Assembly (NCBI GenBank): GCA_964540965.1
Contig: CAZIOT010000011.1
Location: 62,001-126,000 of the forward strand
Direction of reading: 5' to 3'
Length of the DNA stretch: 64,000 nt
From: JADYZU01 sp964540965
GTDB lineage: Bacteria; Pseudomonadota; Alphaproteobacteria; Rhodobacterales; Rhodobacteraceae
The notes beneath the pieces are model-generated. The model was not told the DNA's origin, ran no database searches, and was given only the letters and a program-made list of their open reading frames with translations. The position numbers and the translations under genes are program-made. Position 1 is the stretch's first letter. The number at the start of each line of letters is the position of its first letter. This document shows positions 34,135 to 43,475 of this stretch, one piece after another.

Positions 34135-35733
34135 TTACTCGGCCGCGACCGCGGCGGCGGCGACGGGCTGCTTCTTGCCCCAGGCCGTCATCCACAGGTT
34201 CCAGGCCATGATGATGCCGCCTGCCAGATACATCAGGCCACCCAGCGCCCGGACGACATACATCGGGTATTTCGCGGCAACGGTGTCGGCGAACGAGTTC
34301 ACGAGGAACCCCTGCGCATCGACTTCACGCCACATCAGGCCTTCCATGATGCCCGTGACCCACATCGCGGCGGCGTAAAGGACGATGCCGATGGTGGCGA
34401 GCCAGAAGTGCCAGTTCACGGCCGACAGGGAATACAGCCGCTCACGCTTCCACAGCCGCGGCGCGAGGAAATAGAGCGCGCCGAAGGTGATCATGCCGTT
34501 CCAGCCAAGGGCGCCGGAATGGACGTGGCCGATGGTCCAGTCGGTGTAGTGCGACAGCGAGTTGACCGCGCGGATCGACATCATCGGGCCTTCGAAGGTC
34601 GACATGCCGTAGAAGCCGAGCGAGATGACCATCATGCGGATCACGGGGTCGGTGCGGATCTTGTCCCAGGCGCCCGACAGCGTCATCAGGCCGTTGATCA
34701 TGCCACCCCAGGACGGCATCCACAGCATGATCGAGAACACCATGCCCAGCGTCGCGGCCCAGTCGGGCAGAGCGGTATAGTGCAGGTGGTGCGGACCGGC
34801 CCAGATATAGAGGAAGATCAGCGCCCAGAAGTGGATGATCGACAGCTTGTAGCTGTAGACCGGGCGGCCGGCCTGCTTGGGCACGAAGTAATACATCATG
34901 CCAAGGAAGCCCGCGGTCAGGAAGAAGCCCACCGCATTGTGGCCATACCACCATTGCGTCATCGCATCCTGCACGCCCGAGAACAGCGAAACCGAGACCG
35001 ACCCGAAGATCGACACCGGAATCTGCAGGTTGTTGACGATGTGCAGCATCGCGATGGTGACGATGAACGACAGAAGGAACCAGTTCGCCACATAGATATG
35101 CGGCTCTTTCCGGGTCATCAGCGTGCCGAGGAACGCGACAAGGAAGGCGACCCAGACGACGACGATCCACCAGTCGATATACCAGACGGTTTCGGCATAT
35201 TCGCGACCCTGCGTCCCGCCCAGCACATAGCTGGTCGCGGCAAGCACGATCATCAGCTGCCAGCCCCAGAACACGAACCAGCCAAGATTGCCGCCCCAGA
35301 GACGGGCCGCGCTGGTGCGCTGGACGATGTAGAACGTCGACATGATGAGGGCGTTGCCACCGAAGGCAAAGATCACGGCACTGGTGTGCAGCGGACGCAG
35401 CCGGCCGAAGTTCAGGATGCCGTCGGTCCAGGCGCCCAGGTTCAGCGACGGAAAGGCCAGTTGCAGCGCGATGACCACGCCGACCAGAAAGCCGACCACC
35501 CCCCAGAAGGTGGTCGCGATGACCCCCGCGCGCACCACGCCATCATTGTATTCGTCGGTCGGAACCGGCTTCGGCTCGTCGGTATTCCTGACCTGCCAGA
35601 TGAACAGGCCACCCGCGGCAAGCATCACCACCAGGGCATTGACCTGATAGGCGATGTCGCGGGCCCAACTGGCGGCAAGCGCGGCCAGCAGGGCGATCGC
35701 CCCATAGGCCACGATCTTGATCCAATCCCACAT
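34135..35733 (-). CDS. ccoN: cbb3-type cytochrome c oxidase catalytic subunit I
   Basis: Heme-copper oxidase subunit of 532 residues with about twelve helices carrying heme b, heme b3 and CuB. Conserved segments include TSAVIFAFGGNALIMSTFYI, TWWYGHNAVGF-like MTQWWYGHNAVGFFLTAGF, WAGPHHLHYTALPDW (copper-binding His pair) and YTDWTIGHVHSGALGWNG. It reduces oxygen with high affinity in microaerobic respiration. The start MWDWIKIV was chosen over a distal Met because upstream residues are hydrophilic, promoter-derived sequence. Confidence 0.98.
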   Translation of the reverse strand: MWDWIKIVAYGAIALLAALAASWARDIAYQVNALVVMLAAGGLFIWQVRNTDEPKPVPTDEYNDGVVRAGVIATTFWGVVGFLVGVVIALQLAFPSLNLGAWTDGILNFGRLRPLHTSAVIFAFGGNALIMSTFYIVQRTSAARLWGGNLGWFVFWGWQLMIVLAATSYVLGGTQGREYAETVWYIDWWIVVVWVAFLVAFLGTLMTRKEPHIYVANWFLLSFIVTIAMLHIVNNLQIPVSIFGSVSVSLFSGVQDAMTQWWYGHNAVGFFLTAGFLGMMYYFVPKQAGRPVYSYKLSIIHFWALIFLYIWAGPHHLHYTALPDWAATLGMVFSIMLWMPSWGGMINGLMTLSGAWDKIRTDPVIRMMVISLGFYGMSTFEGPMMSIRAVNSLSHYTDWTIGHVHSGALGWNGMITFGALYFLAPRLWKRERLYSLSAVNWHFWLATIGIVLYAAAMWVTGIMEGLMWREVDAQGFLVNSFADTVAAKYPMYVVRALGGLMYLAGGIIMAWNLWMTAWGKKQPVAAAAVAAE

Positions 35734-35833
35734 GTGAACGTTCCCTCTTTTTCCTTTCCCCGGCTCGTGCGGGCGCACGGAATCGGGGCTAGATTGTTGT
35801 GCTTCCGTTTCTCGCTTCCGGGGCGATGCTGCC

Positions 35834-35847
35834 TTGATCCATATCAA
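35834..35847. promoter_or_regulatory. FNR/FnrL box between ccoN and the UspA gene
   Basis: TTGAT-CCAT-ATCAA is a perfect FNR consensus match. It lies about 100 bases upstream of the ccoN start and about 85 bases upstream of the divergent UspA start, so it could serve either or both promoters. This fits FnrL control of ccoNOQP. Confidence 0.88.
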
Positions 35848-35932
35848 ACATTTTTGTGGCGGCAGTTGCTAGGCATGCCTTTAGTCCTGCCGTCGTTGTC
35901 ATCCCCCCGGCGGGCGTCCTGTGGAGTGTGAC

Positions 35933-36775
35933 ATGGCCTACCGAACGATCGCTGTGATCGTCACCGATGCCGCTACCGACCGCGCCGCCCTGGCCGCGGC
36001 TGCGGCGATCGCCCTGCGCGACGGCGCCCATCTGGACGTGCATTGCATCGGCGTCGACCCGGCCCGCTATGACGCGATGCCGGCAGGAACCGCGGCCATC
36101 GTGCTGGAATCCGGCGCGGCCGAGGCGCGGGCGCAGGCCGACGATCTGGTCGCCTGGGCCGAACGGGCGCTGCCCCCCGACCTGGTCCGCGTCGCGGTGC
36201 AAAGCGTCGTGGTGCCGCAGCTTGGCCTTGATTCCATCGTCGCCCGGCTGTCGCGCTATTCCGACCTGATCGTCGCGCCGAAACCCTATGGCGCCGGACG
36301 CGACGCGCTGAACGTCTCGGTCGTCGAATCGGCTCTTTTCGGCACCGGGGCTCCGGTGATGATCGTGCCCGACGGCGTGGCCGACCTGTCGCGCCCGTGG
36401 AAGCGCATGGTCGTCGCCTGGAACGAAAGCGACGAAAGCCTGTCGGCGATCCGCAAGGCGCTGCCCTTGCTGTGCGCGGCGTCGCATGTCGACCTGGTGA
36501 TGGTCGATCCGCCCAGCCATTCACCGGAACGGTCAGACCCCGGCGGCGCGATCACGCTGATGCTGGCGCGCCATGGCATCAAGGCCGAGGTGTCGATCCT
36601 GGCCCGCACCCTGCCGAAAGTTTCCGAGGTCATCGCCCGCTTTGCCCGCGAACACGGCGCCGATGCGGTGGTGATGGGCGCCTACGGCCATTCCCGGTTC
36701 CGCGAGGCGATCCTGGGCGGCGCGACGCGCGACCTTCTGGAAAGCGCGCCGGTGCCCTTGGTCATGGCGCATTGA
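35933..36775 (+). CDS. universal stress protein, tandem UspA domains
   Basis: Cytoplasmic protein of 280 residues with two Usp-like halves. The C-terminal half is the better conserved, with VAWNESDESLSAIRKALPLL and the nucleotide-loop signature VMGAYGHSRFREAILGGATR and VPLVMAH ending. The N-terminal half (MAYRTIAVIVTDAATDRAAL) is degenerate. It is divergent from ccoN across a shared FNR box, so it may respond to low oxygen. GTGGAG precedes the chosen ATG. Confidence 0.87.
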   Translation: MAYRTIAVIVTDAATDRAALAAAAAIALRDGAHLDVHCIGVDPARYDAMPAGTAAIVLESGAAEARAQADDLVAWAERALPPDLVRVAVQSVVVPQLGLDSIVARLSRYSDLIVAPKPYGAGRDALNVSVVESALFGTGAPVMIVPDGVADLSRPWKRMVVAWNESDESLSAIRKALPLLCAASHVDLVMVDPPSHSPERSDPGGAITLMLARHGIKAEVSILARTLPKVSEVIARFAREHGADAVVMGAYGHSRFREAILGGATRDLLESAPVPLVMAH

Positions 36776-36810
36776 TGACCGGAGGGCGGCATATCGCCCG
36801 GTCAGGGGAC

Positions 36811-36836
36811 CACGGGAAATTCGCGAATTTCCCGTG
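36811..36836. repeat. palindrome with TTCGCGAA core, first of a pair
   Basis: A perfect 26-base palindrome with half CACGGGAAATTCG. It lies between the convergent UspA and fnrL genes. A second palindrome follows five bases later, and the same paired arrangement recurs at 51506-51557. Confidence 0.85.
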
Positions 36837-36841
36837 CCGCC

Positions 36842-36863
36842 CCGCAATTTCGCGAAATTGCGG
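36842..36863. repeat. palindrome with TTCGCGAA core, second of a pair
   Basis: A perfect 22-base palindrome with half CCGCAATTTCG, ending ten bases before the fnrL stop. Either hairpin could act as a bidirectional terminator. Confidence 0.85.
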
Positions 36864-36873
36864 CCGCGCCCGG

Positions 36874-37611
36874 TCAGGCCACGAGGCCGCCGTCCATGTC
36901 GTCGCCGGTTTCCAGCATCAGCCTGCGGATGTCGGGCACGATCACGCGGCGCTTGCCGTCCAGCACGATCACCCCTTCGCCCTTGAGCGCGGAGATCTGC
37001 CGGCTCACGGTTTCCAGCGTCAGGCCCAGGTAATCGGCCATCGCCTCGCGCGTCAGCGGCAGGTCGATGATGATCGGGCCCTTCACCACGCGCAGGCCCA
37101 GCGCCGCCTCGCGCCGGGCAAGGATGGTCAGAAGGCTTGCGATCTTCTCCCGCGCCGTCTTGCGGCCCAGGATCAGCATCCATTCCCGCGCGGCGTCGAG
37201 TTCATCAAGGCTCATGTCAAGAAGCCGCTCTGCCACATGCGGGGTGCGCAGCATCAGGGTCTCGAACGGCTTGCGGCGGAAACAGCACAGGGTCACGTCG
37301 CTGACCGCCGTCACGTCATAGGCGCTGCGCGACCGGCCCGGGCGGCCGATGAAATCGGACGGCAAGAGCAGGCCGACCATCTGTCGGCGCCCGTCCTGCA
37401 TCGTCTGGGTCAGCGAGGCGACGCCGCGCACCACGCTGCCGACAAAGCCCATCTCGTCACCGGCCCAGGCAATGGCCTGCCCCGCCTCGTAGTTGCGGTA
37501 ATACTTGATATCCTCAAGCTGGGCGAGTTCCTCGGCATCGCAACGCGCGCAGACGGCACGGTGGCGGATCGGGCAATCCGCGCATTCGGTCTCGAACGCG
37601 ACATTGGTCAT
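36874..37611 (-). CDS. fnrL: FNR-type oxygen-sensing regulator FnrL
   Basis: Crp/Fnr-family activator of 245 residues. N-terminal Cys10, Cys13, Cys21 and Cys24 plus Cys109/Cys110 provide ligands for an oxygen-labile [4Fe-4S] cluster (CADCPIRHRAVC spacing CxxCx7C). The helix-turn-helix LTREAMADYLGLTLETVSRQ has the E--SR recognition motif that reads TTGAT-N4-ATCAA, the boxes found before ccoG and ccoN. The start MTNVAFETECADC is preferred to a distal Met. It is divergent from hemN across 64 bases. Confidence 0.95.
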   Translation of the reverse strand: MTNVAFETECADCPIRHRAVCARCDAEELAQLEDIKYYRNYEAGQAIAWAGDEMGFVGSVVRGVASLTQTMQDGRRQMVGLLLPSDFIGRPGRSRSAYDVTAVSDVTLCCFRRKPFETLMLRTPHVAERLLDMSLDELDAAREWMLILGRKTAREKIASLLTILARREAALGLRVVKGPIIIDLPLTREAMADYLGLTLETVSRQISALKGEGVIVLDGKRRVIVPDIRRLMLETGDDMDGGLVA

Positions 37612-37675
37612 GGCGTGGCGGCTTTCGCTTCGGTCATCGCCTGCAACCATAACCAGAAAAACCGGGGAATGTGAA

Positions 37676-39031
37676 ATGCCTTCTCGAGCCAGGCTGCGCG
37701 AACTGGGCGTCTTCGACGCCCGCGCGCCCCGCTATACGAGCTATCCGCCGGCCAACCACTTTGCCGGAAACGTGACGCCTGAAACTACCGCAGGTTGGCT
37801 CGAGGCACTGCCCGCCGGCGCGCGGGTGTCGCTTTACCTGCATATTCCCTATTGCCGGCGGTTGTGCTGGTTCTGCGCCTGCCGCACGCAGGGCACCGCG
37901 ACCGACCGGCCGCTGGCGCCCTATCAGTCCTATCTCAAGGCGGAACTGGCCCTTGTCGCCCGCCACCTGCGGCCGGATGTCGCGATCAGCAGCATCCACC
38001 TGGGCGGCGGCACCCCGACCCTCCTGCCGCCCGACCTGATCCGCGAACTGGGCGAGACGCTGCGCGATTTCCGCCCCTGGGCGCCCGACCTGCAATTCTC
38101 GGTCGAGATCGACCCGACCGAGGTCGACGCCCCGCGAATCGAGGCTCTGAAAGAGATCGGCATGACCCGCGCCTCGATCGGGGTGCAGGATTTCGATCCT
38201 CTGGTGCAGGAATCGATCGGCCGCGAACAGGGCTATGAACTGACCCGTGACGTCGTCGCCATGCTGCGCGCGGCGGGGGTGCAAAGCCTGAACATGGACA
38301 TCCTTTACGGCCTGCCGCACCAGACCCGCGCCCGGATGACGGATTCGGTGCAGAAGGTGCTGTCGATGTCGCCCGACCGGGTGGCGCTCTATGGCTATGC
38401 CCATGTGCCGTGGATGGCCAAGCGCCAGATCCTGATCCCGGCCGAGGCGCTGCCCGATGCCGAGGCGCGGCTGGACCTGTTCGACACCGCCCGCCGCCTG
38501 TTCGTCTGGGACGGCTACCGCGAGATCGGCATCGACCACTACGCCCGCGAGGGCGACAGCATGGCCGAGGCCGACCGTTCCGGCAGCCTGCGGCGCAATT
38601 TCCAGGGCTATACCGTGGATGACAGCCTGGCGCTGATCGGCGTCGGCGCCTCGGCCATCTCGCGCTATCCGCAGGGCTATGCGCAGAACATCTCGGTGTC
38701 GTCGAAATACTCCACCGCGGTCGAGGGCGGGCGCCTTGCCACCGAACGCGGCCATGCGATGAGCACCGACGACAACCTGCGCGCCGACATGATCGAAAGC
38801 ATCATGTGCCGGTTCGAACTTGACCTGCCGGCCCTGGCCGCCCGGCATGGCGTGTCGGTGGCCGCGCTAGAGGAGATGACCGCCGGCCTGCGCCGCCGCT
38901 TTTTCGACTGCACCGAGGAACGGGCAGGCGTGATCCGCATCACCGAACAGGCCCGGCTGATCGCGCGGCTGGTCGCGCAAGAGGTCGATGCCTACCACAT
39001 GCCCGAAGGACGGCATTCGCGGGCGGTGTGA
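37676..39031 (+). CDS. hemN: oxygen-independent coproporphyrinogen III oxidase
   Basis: Radical-SAM enzyme of 451 residues that decarboxylates coproporphyrinogen III to protoporphyrinogen IX without oxygen. The cluster motif LHIPYCRRLCWFCACR places Cys60, Cys64 and Cys67. HLGGGTPTLL, SIGVQDFDPLVQ, GLPHQT and GIDHYAREGDS are typical of true HemN rather than HemW. The start MPSRARLREL follows ATGTGAA. Located beside fnrL, it supplies heme for the cbb3 oxidase under low oxygen; I see no FNR box in the short fnrL-hemN gap. Confidence 0.97.
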   Translation: MPSRARLRELGVFDARAPRYTSYPPANHFAGNVTPETTAGWLEALPAGARVSLYLHIPYCRRLCWFCACRTQGTATDRPLAPYQSYLKAELALVARHLRPDVAISSIHLGGGTPTLLPPDLIRELGETLRDFRPWAPDLQFSVEIDPTEVDAPRIEALKEIGMTRASIGVQDFDPLVQESIGREQGYELTRDVVAMLRAAGVQSLNMDILYGLPHQTRARMTDSVQKVLSMSPDRVALYGYAHVPWMAKRQILIPAEALPDAEARLDLFDTARRLFVWDGYREIGIDHYAREGDSMAEADRSGSLRRNFQGYTVDDSLALIGVGASAISRYPQGYAQNISVSSKYSTAVEGGRLATERGHAMSTDDNLRADMIESIMCRFELDLPALAARHGVSVAALEEMTAGLRRRFFDCTEERAGVIRITEQARLIARLVAQEVDAYHMPEGRHSRAV

Positions 39032-39124
39032 CCCTTGCCACGCCGGACCGGCGATGACGTTGACGCCATCGCCATACGGTCCACCGCGGACTGGCGGTGG
39101 TGTCTTGCGGTCGCGCCCTGCCAT

Positions 39125-40648
39125 TCAGGCGAGGATGAAGATGTCCGCCACGGCAAAGGCCGCCCCGGCTTGCAGCGTGGCGACCAGCACCGGCCCCTCC
39201 GCGCCGGTGCCGTCGACGTCAAACCACACCGTCCGCGTCGTCTGGTTGAAGATGAAGCGGTCGCCGGCATCAAGCGCGAGGTTGTCCGTACCCGAGACGA
39301 AGGCCGTCGCCGCAAGCGTCCCCTCGACCAGCCCGCCGCCGAAACCTGCCGCCGAAATGCCCAGCCGGTCGTTGTTGCCGCTGGCGGCCGAAGAGAAATC
39401 GGTGATCGTGTCGCCCGCCTGCGCCGCCGTCTTGAACACGAAGGTGTCGTTGCCAAGGCCGCCGACCAGCACGTCATTGCCCTGCCCGCCGTCGAGCAAA
39501 TCGCCCCCGGCCAGCCCCATCAGCGTGTCATCGCCGCCGATGCCGAATAGACGGTTGGCGGCCACCGATCCGATCAGCGTATCGGCGCCGTTGCGCGAGC
39601 CATAGATGTGCTCGATGCTGACATAGGTGTCGCCCTCGGCCACGCCGGTGTTTTCCACCGACCCGTCCAGCGCCACCGTCACCGCCCCGGCCTTGCGGAA
39701 GTCGATGTAATCGGCCCCGATTTCGCCGTCATAGGTTTCCTGTGCCCAGCCGATGATGAAGCGGTCGTTGCCCCCTTCGCCATAGATCATGCCCAGCACC
39801 TGGCCGTCGCCCACCGTCTCGAACACGTCGTCGTCGCCGCCAAGGTCGACATACCCCACGATCCGACCGCTGTTCGTTACCACGTCAAGGCCGGTGCCGG
39901 TCAATAGAAGGCCGTCCATCCGCCCGCCAAGGTTGTCGACCCGGTCGTCGCTGGTTCCGGTGTCGATATTGCCGGTAATGACGCCGCTATTGGTGATGCG
40001 GTCGGTGCCGTCCCCCAACAACACCTCGCCGTCGATCAGGCCGCCGGCCAGATTGTCGACCGCATCCGCCCCGCCGCTCAGCAAGATACCGCCCGAGATG
40101 ACGGCGGTATTGCGCACAAGCTCGATACTGCTCGCGCCGTCGAACTTGATCGCCGCCCCGATCTGGCCCCGATAGTGGCTGATCGTACCGCTGTTGACGA
40201 TGGTGGTGGTGGCGGTGCCGGTGATGTAGCCGTAGATGCCGGAATCGCCGCCCATGATCGTGCCGCTGTTCGTGACGCTGTTGTAGCCGGCGGCGGCGTC
40301 GTTGAACCTGACCCCGGTGATGAACCCCGAGATCATGCCCGCGTTCGTTACCGACAGAGAGGCGTCGGTGGCGATGATGCCGTTAAAAGCGTCGATGGTG
40401 CCGTTGCGTCCGACGGTCACGGTATTGCGTTCGACGTTCTGTCCCGAGGATCCGATCACGATCCCAGTCTCGTATGCCCCGAGCCAGCCCTGGATCGAAA
40501 AGGTCATCCCTTTGCCGGCGCCGGCCTCGAAAGCATTGCCTCCGGTGGCAATCACCATCCCGTTCATGCCGATCATCACCCCGTCCTCGGGAACGAGGAC
40601 CTGCGCCGCGGCAAGCGTGGTAAAGGTGGAATATGCATAGATCGTCAT
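39125..40648 (-). CDS. RTX-type calcium-binding protein 1, probable type I secretion substrate
   Basis: Protein of 507 residues without a signal peptide. Residues 1-360 hold imperfect strand repeats with NSGTI-like turns (VTNAGMI, VTNSGTI, IVNSGTI, ITNSGVI, VTNSGRI), suggesting a right-handed beta-helix. Residues about 366-405 carry RTX nonapeptides (GGDDTLMGL, GGQGNDVLVGGLGNDTF). The C-terminus ends ADIFILA, a typical uncleaved type I secretion signal. It is exported or surface-bound; function unknown. A related protein lies at 43476-44846. Confidence 0.87.
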   Translation of the reverse strand: MTIYAYSTFTTLAAAQVLVPEDGVMIGMNGMVIATGGNAFEAGAGKGMTFSIQGWLGAYETGIVIGSSGQNVERNTVTVGRNGTIDAFNGIIATDASLSVTNAGMISGFITGVRFNDAAAGYNSVTNSGTIMGGDSGIYGYITGTATTTIVNSGTISHYRGQIGAAIKFDGASSIELVRNTAVISGGILLSGGADAVDNLAGGLIDGEVLLGDGTDRITNSGVITGNIDTGTSDDRVDNLGGRMDGLLLTGTGLDVVTNSGRIVGYVDLGGDDDVFETVGDGQVLGMIYGEGGNDRFIIGWAQETYDGEIGADYIDFRKAGAVTVALDGSVENTGVAEGDTYVSIEHIYGSRNGADTLIGSVAANRLFGIGGDDTLMGLAGGDLLDGGQGNDVLVGGLGNDTFVFKTAAQAGDTITDFSSAASGNNDRLGISAAGFGGGLVEGTLAATAFVSGTDNLALDAGDRFIFNQTTRTVWFDVDGTGAEGPVLVATLQAGAAFAVADIFILA

Positions 40649-40777
40649 GGCAATGTCCTGCGGTATGGCGGGTTGAAATTACCGCGACACTACGCCGCAC
40701 TTCTTGTTCTGTCATCGCTGATCTTGCCGCCCGGCAGCGGGCTGGCTAGTCACGGTTCCGGAGCTTTGGGGGATGCG

Positions 40778-42292
40778 ATGGCCAATCCGCTTTTCGACAC
40801 GCTGTTCGGCCGCCATGCCGACGCCGCAACGCCGTTCCTGATCCTGCCGGACGGCGCGGTCGTCAGCCATGACGCCTTTCTGCGCCGGGTGGCGCGGATG
40901 GCGAATGCGCTGGCGGGAATGGGCATCGCGCCGGGCGACCGGGTGGCGGTGCAGGTCGACAAATCGGCGGATGCGCTGGCGCTGTATGCCGCCTGCGTCG
41001 CCGGCGGCTTTGTGTTCCTGCCGCTGAACCCGGCCTATACCGCGGCCGAAGTCGATTACTTCACCGCCGATTCCGCCGCCGCGCTGCTGGTCGCCACCCC
41101 GCGCCGCGAGGCCGAGCTTGCGCCCGTCGCCGCCGCCCATGGCGCGCGCATCGCCACGCTTGGCACCGCGGGCGACGGCAGCCTTGCGGCGCTGGCCGAT
41201 GCCGCCCCCGACCGTTTCGATCCGGTCGCGCGGGACAACGACAATCTGGCCGCGATCCTTTACACCTCGGGCACAACCGGGCGGTCCAAGGGGGCGATGC
41301 TGACGCAGGCCAACCTGTTGTCGAATGCACAGGTGCTGGCGCAGGTCTGGCGGTTCACCGACCGCGACGTGCTCTTGCACGCGCTGCCGATCTTTCACAC
41401 CCACGGGCTGTTCGTGGCGACGAATGTCACGCTGATCTCCGGCGGCGCGATGATCCTGCTGCCGAAATTCGATGCGGACGAGGTGTTCCGCCTGCTGCCG
41501 CGGGCCACCGCGATGATGGGCGTGCCGACCTTCTACACAAGGCTTGTCGCCGATCCGCGGCTGACGCGGGACGCCGCGGCGCATATGCGGCTGTTCGTCT
41601 CCGGCTCGGCCCCCCTTCTGGCCGAAACCCACCGCGCCTTTCAGGCTGCGACCGGGCAACGCATCCTCGAACGCTATGGCATGACGGAACTGAACATGGC
41701 GACATCGAACCCCCATGACGGCGACCGCCGCGCCGGGACCGTCGGACTGCCCCTGCCGGGGGTCGAGGTCGAGATCCGCGACGATGCCGGCCACCCCCTG
41801 CCCGCCGGCACCCCCGGCATGATCGAGGTGCGCGGGCCGAACGTGTTCAAGGGCTATTGGCGGATGCCGGACAAGACCGCGGCCGAGCTGCGGCCCGATG
41901 GCTGGTTCATCACCGGCGACATCGGCACCCTGTCCGAGGACGGCTATCTGACCATCGTCGGCCGGGCCAAGGATCTGATCATCGCCGGCGGCTTCAACAT
42001 CTATCCGGCCGAGGTGGAAGAGGTGATCGACACCCTGCCGGGCGTGCTGGAAAGCGCGGTGATCGGCCTGCCCGATGCCGATCTGGGCGAGCTGGTGGTG
42101 GCCGTGGTGGTGGCGCGCCCCGGCGCAGTCCTTGACGCCGGCGCGATCCTGTCGGCCTGCGCCGAACGGCTGGCCCGCTTCAAATGCCCGCGCCGGGTCG
42201 AGTTCGTGGCCGAGTTGCCGCGCAACGCCATGGGCAAGGTGCAGAAGGCGGCCCTGCGCCGGCAATTCGCAGCCGCGGGTGGCGACCGATGA
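40778..42292 (+). CDS. matB: malonyl-CoA synthetase (MatB-like AMP-forming ligase)
   Basis: ANL-superfamily ligase of 504 residues, the MatB length. Motifs are LYTSGTTGRSKGAMLT near residue 160, the MatB-typical LLHALPIFHTHGLFVA, ERYGMTELNM, GWFITGDIGTLSEDGYL and NAMGKVQKAALR with the catalytic Lys. It makes malonyl-CoA from malonate, ATP and CoA; methylmalonate is also possible. The MFS gene overlaps its stop by four bases (ATGA). No matA decarboxylase or matC carrier is visible. Confidence 0.85.
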   Translation: MANPLFDTLFGRHADAATPFLILPDGAVVSHDAFLRRVARMANALAGMGIAPGDRVAVQVDKSADALALYAACVAGGFVFLPLNPAYTAAEVDYFTADSAAALLVATPRREAELAPVAAAHGARIATLGTAGDGSLAALADAAPDRFDPVARDNDNLAAILYTSGTTGRSKGAMLTQANLLSNAQVLAQVWRFTDRDVLLHALPIFHTHGLFVATNVTLISGGAMILLPKFDADEVFRLLPRATAMMGVPTFYTRLVADPRLTRDAAAHMRLFVSGSAPLLAETHRAFQAATGQRILERYGMTELNMATSNPHDGDRRAGTVGLPLPGVEVEIRDDAGHPLPAGTPGMIEVRGPNVFKGYWRMPDKTAAELRPDGWFITGDIGTLSEDGYLTIVGRAKDLIIAGGFNIYPAEVEEVIDTLPGVLESAVIGLPDADLGELVVAVVVARPGAVLDAGAILSACAERLARFKCPRRVEFVAELPRNAMGKVQKAALRRQFAAAGGDR

Positions 42293-43467
42293 GGGCGGGT
42301 CTGGTCACGCTGATCGTCGCCTATGGCTTTTCCCAGTTCTTCCGCGCCTTTCTTGCGGTGCTGACCCCGGTGCTGGAGCGCGATCTGGGCGCCGCGCCCG
42401 ACGACCTCGCCCTCGCCTCGGGCCTGTGGTTCCTGACTTTCGCCGTGATGCAGATCCCGGTGGGCGAGTTGCTGGACCGCATCGGGCCGCGGCTGACGGC
42501 GGCGGTGATCTTTGCCATCGGCACCGGCGGCGGATCGGTCGCCTTCGCGCTGGCGCAGACGCCGGGGAATGTCGCGGCGGCGATGGCGCTGATCGGCATC
42601 GGCTGCGCGCCGATCCTGATGGCGGGCTATTACATCCTGGCTCGCGAATACCCCGTGCGGGTGTTCGCGACGCTGGCCGGGGCGATGATCGGGTTTGGCG
42701 GCCTTGGCAATATCCTCGGCTCTGCCCCGCTGGCCTGGGCGGTGGACACGTTCGGCTGGCGCGAGACCCTGTGGGGTCTGGCGGTGCTGGCGCTGGTGGT
42801 GGCTGCGGCGATCCTTGTCTTCGTGCGCGACCCCGCGCGGGCGGCCGACGCGCCGCGCGGATCGGTGATCGACGTCTTGCGGATCAAGGGCGTGCGGCCG
42901 GTGCTGGTCATCATGTTCGTCGCCTATGCCCCCGCCGCCGCGCTGCGTGGCCTTTGGGCCGGGCCCTGGCTGCGCGACATGTTCGGCGCCGATGCGACGG
43001 TGATCGGACAGGTGACGCTGGCGATGAGCGTGGCGATGATCACCGGCAGCTTCTGCTATGGACCGCTCGACCGGGTGTTCCATACCCGCAAATGGGTGAT
43101 CTTCGTCGGCAATTGCGTGCTGATGACCGCGCTTGTGGCGCTGGCGCTATTCGGCGGATCGGGGATCGTGCTGGCTACGGTGCTGATCGCCGTCATCGGC
43201 CTGTCGGGGCAGACCTTCGCGATGATCGTGGCGCATGGCCGCGCCTTCCTGCCGCCGCATCTGACCGGGCGCGGCGTGACCCTGATCAACCTGATGGGGA
43301 TCGGCGCCGCCGGGCTGATGCAGGTCGGCACCGGCCCGCTGTGGCGCGCCGCCGATGCCAGGATGGAGTCCGCCGCCGGCCCCTATCAGGTGCTGTTCCT
43401 GTTCTTTGCCGCCATGGTGGCGGTCGGGCTGGCGATCTATGCGCGGGCCGAGGACCGGACGGATTGA
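42289..43467 (+). CDS. MFS transporter
   Basis: Membrane protein of 392 residues with about twelve helices. VGELLDRIGPRLTAA matches the conserved MFS loop 2-3 motif, and GWRETLWGLAVLALVVAAA and YGPLDRVFHTRKWV the corresponding later loops. It is co-translated with matB, so it may import a dicarboxylate or export a product, but the substrate is inferred only from that linkage. The start overlaps the matB stop. Confidence 0.88.
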   Translation: MRAGLVTLIVAYGFSQFFRAFLAVLTPVLERDLGAAPDDLALASGLWFLTFAVMQIPVGELLDRIGPRLTAAVIFAIGTGGGSVAFALAQTPGNVAAAMALIGIGCAPILMAGYYILAREYPVRVFATLAGAMIGFGGLGNILGSAPLAWAVDTFGWRETLWGLAVLALVVAAAILVFVRDPARAADAPRGSVIDVLRIKGVRPVLVIMFVAYAPAAALRGLWAGPWLRDMFGADATVIGQVTLAMSVAMITGSFCYGPLDRVFHTRKWVIFVGNCVLMTALVALALFGGSGIVLATVLIAVIGLSGQTFAMIVAHGRAFLPPHLTGRGVTLINLMGIGAAGLMQVGTGPLWRAADARMESAAGPYQVLFLFFAAMVAVGLAIYARAEDRTD

Positions 43468-43475
43468 CTCATCCG

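Noticed and set aside
37505..37520. FNR-like TTGATATCCTCAA in the fnrL coding region near hemN
   Set aside because: The right half does not match ATCAA at N4 spacing and the sequence lies inside coding DNA; probably chance.
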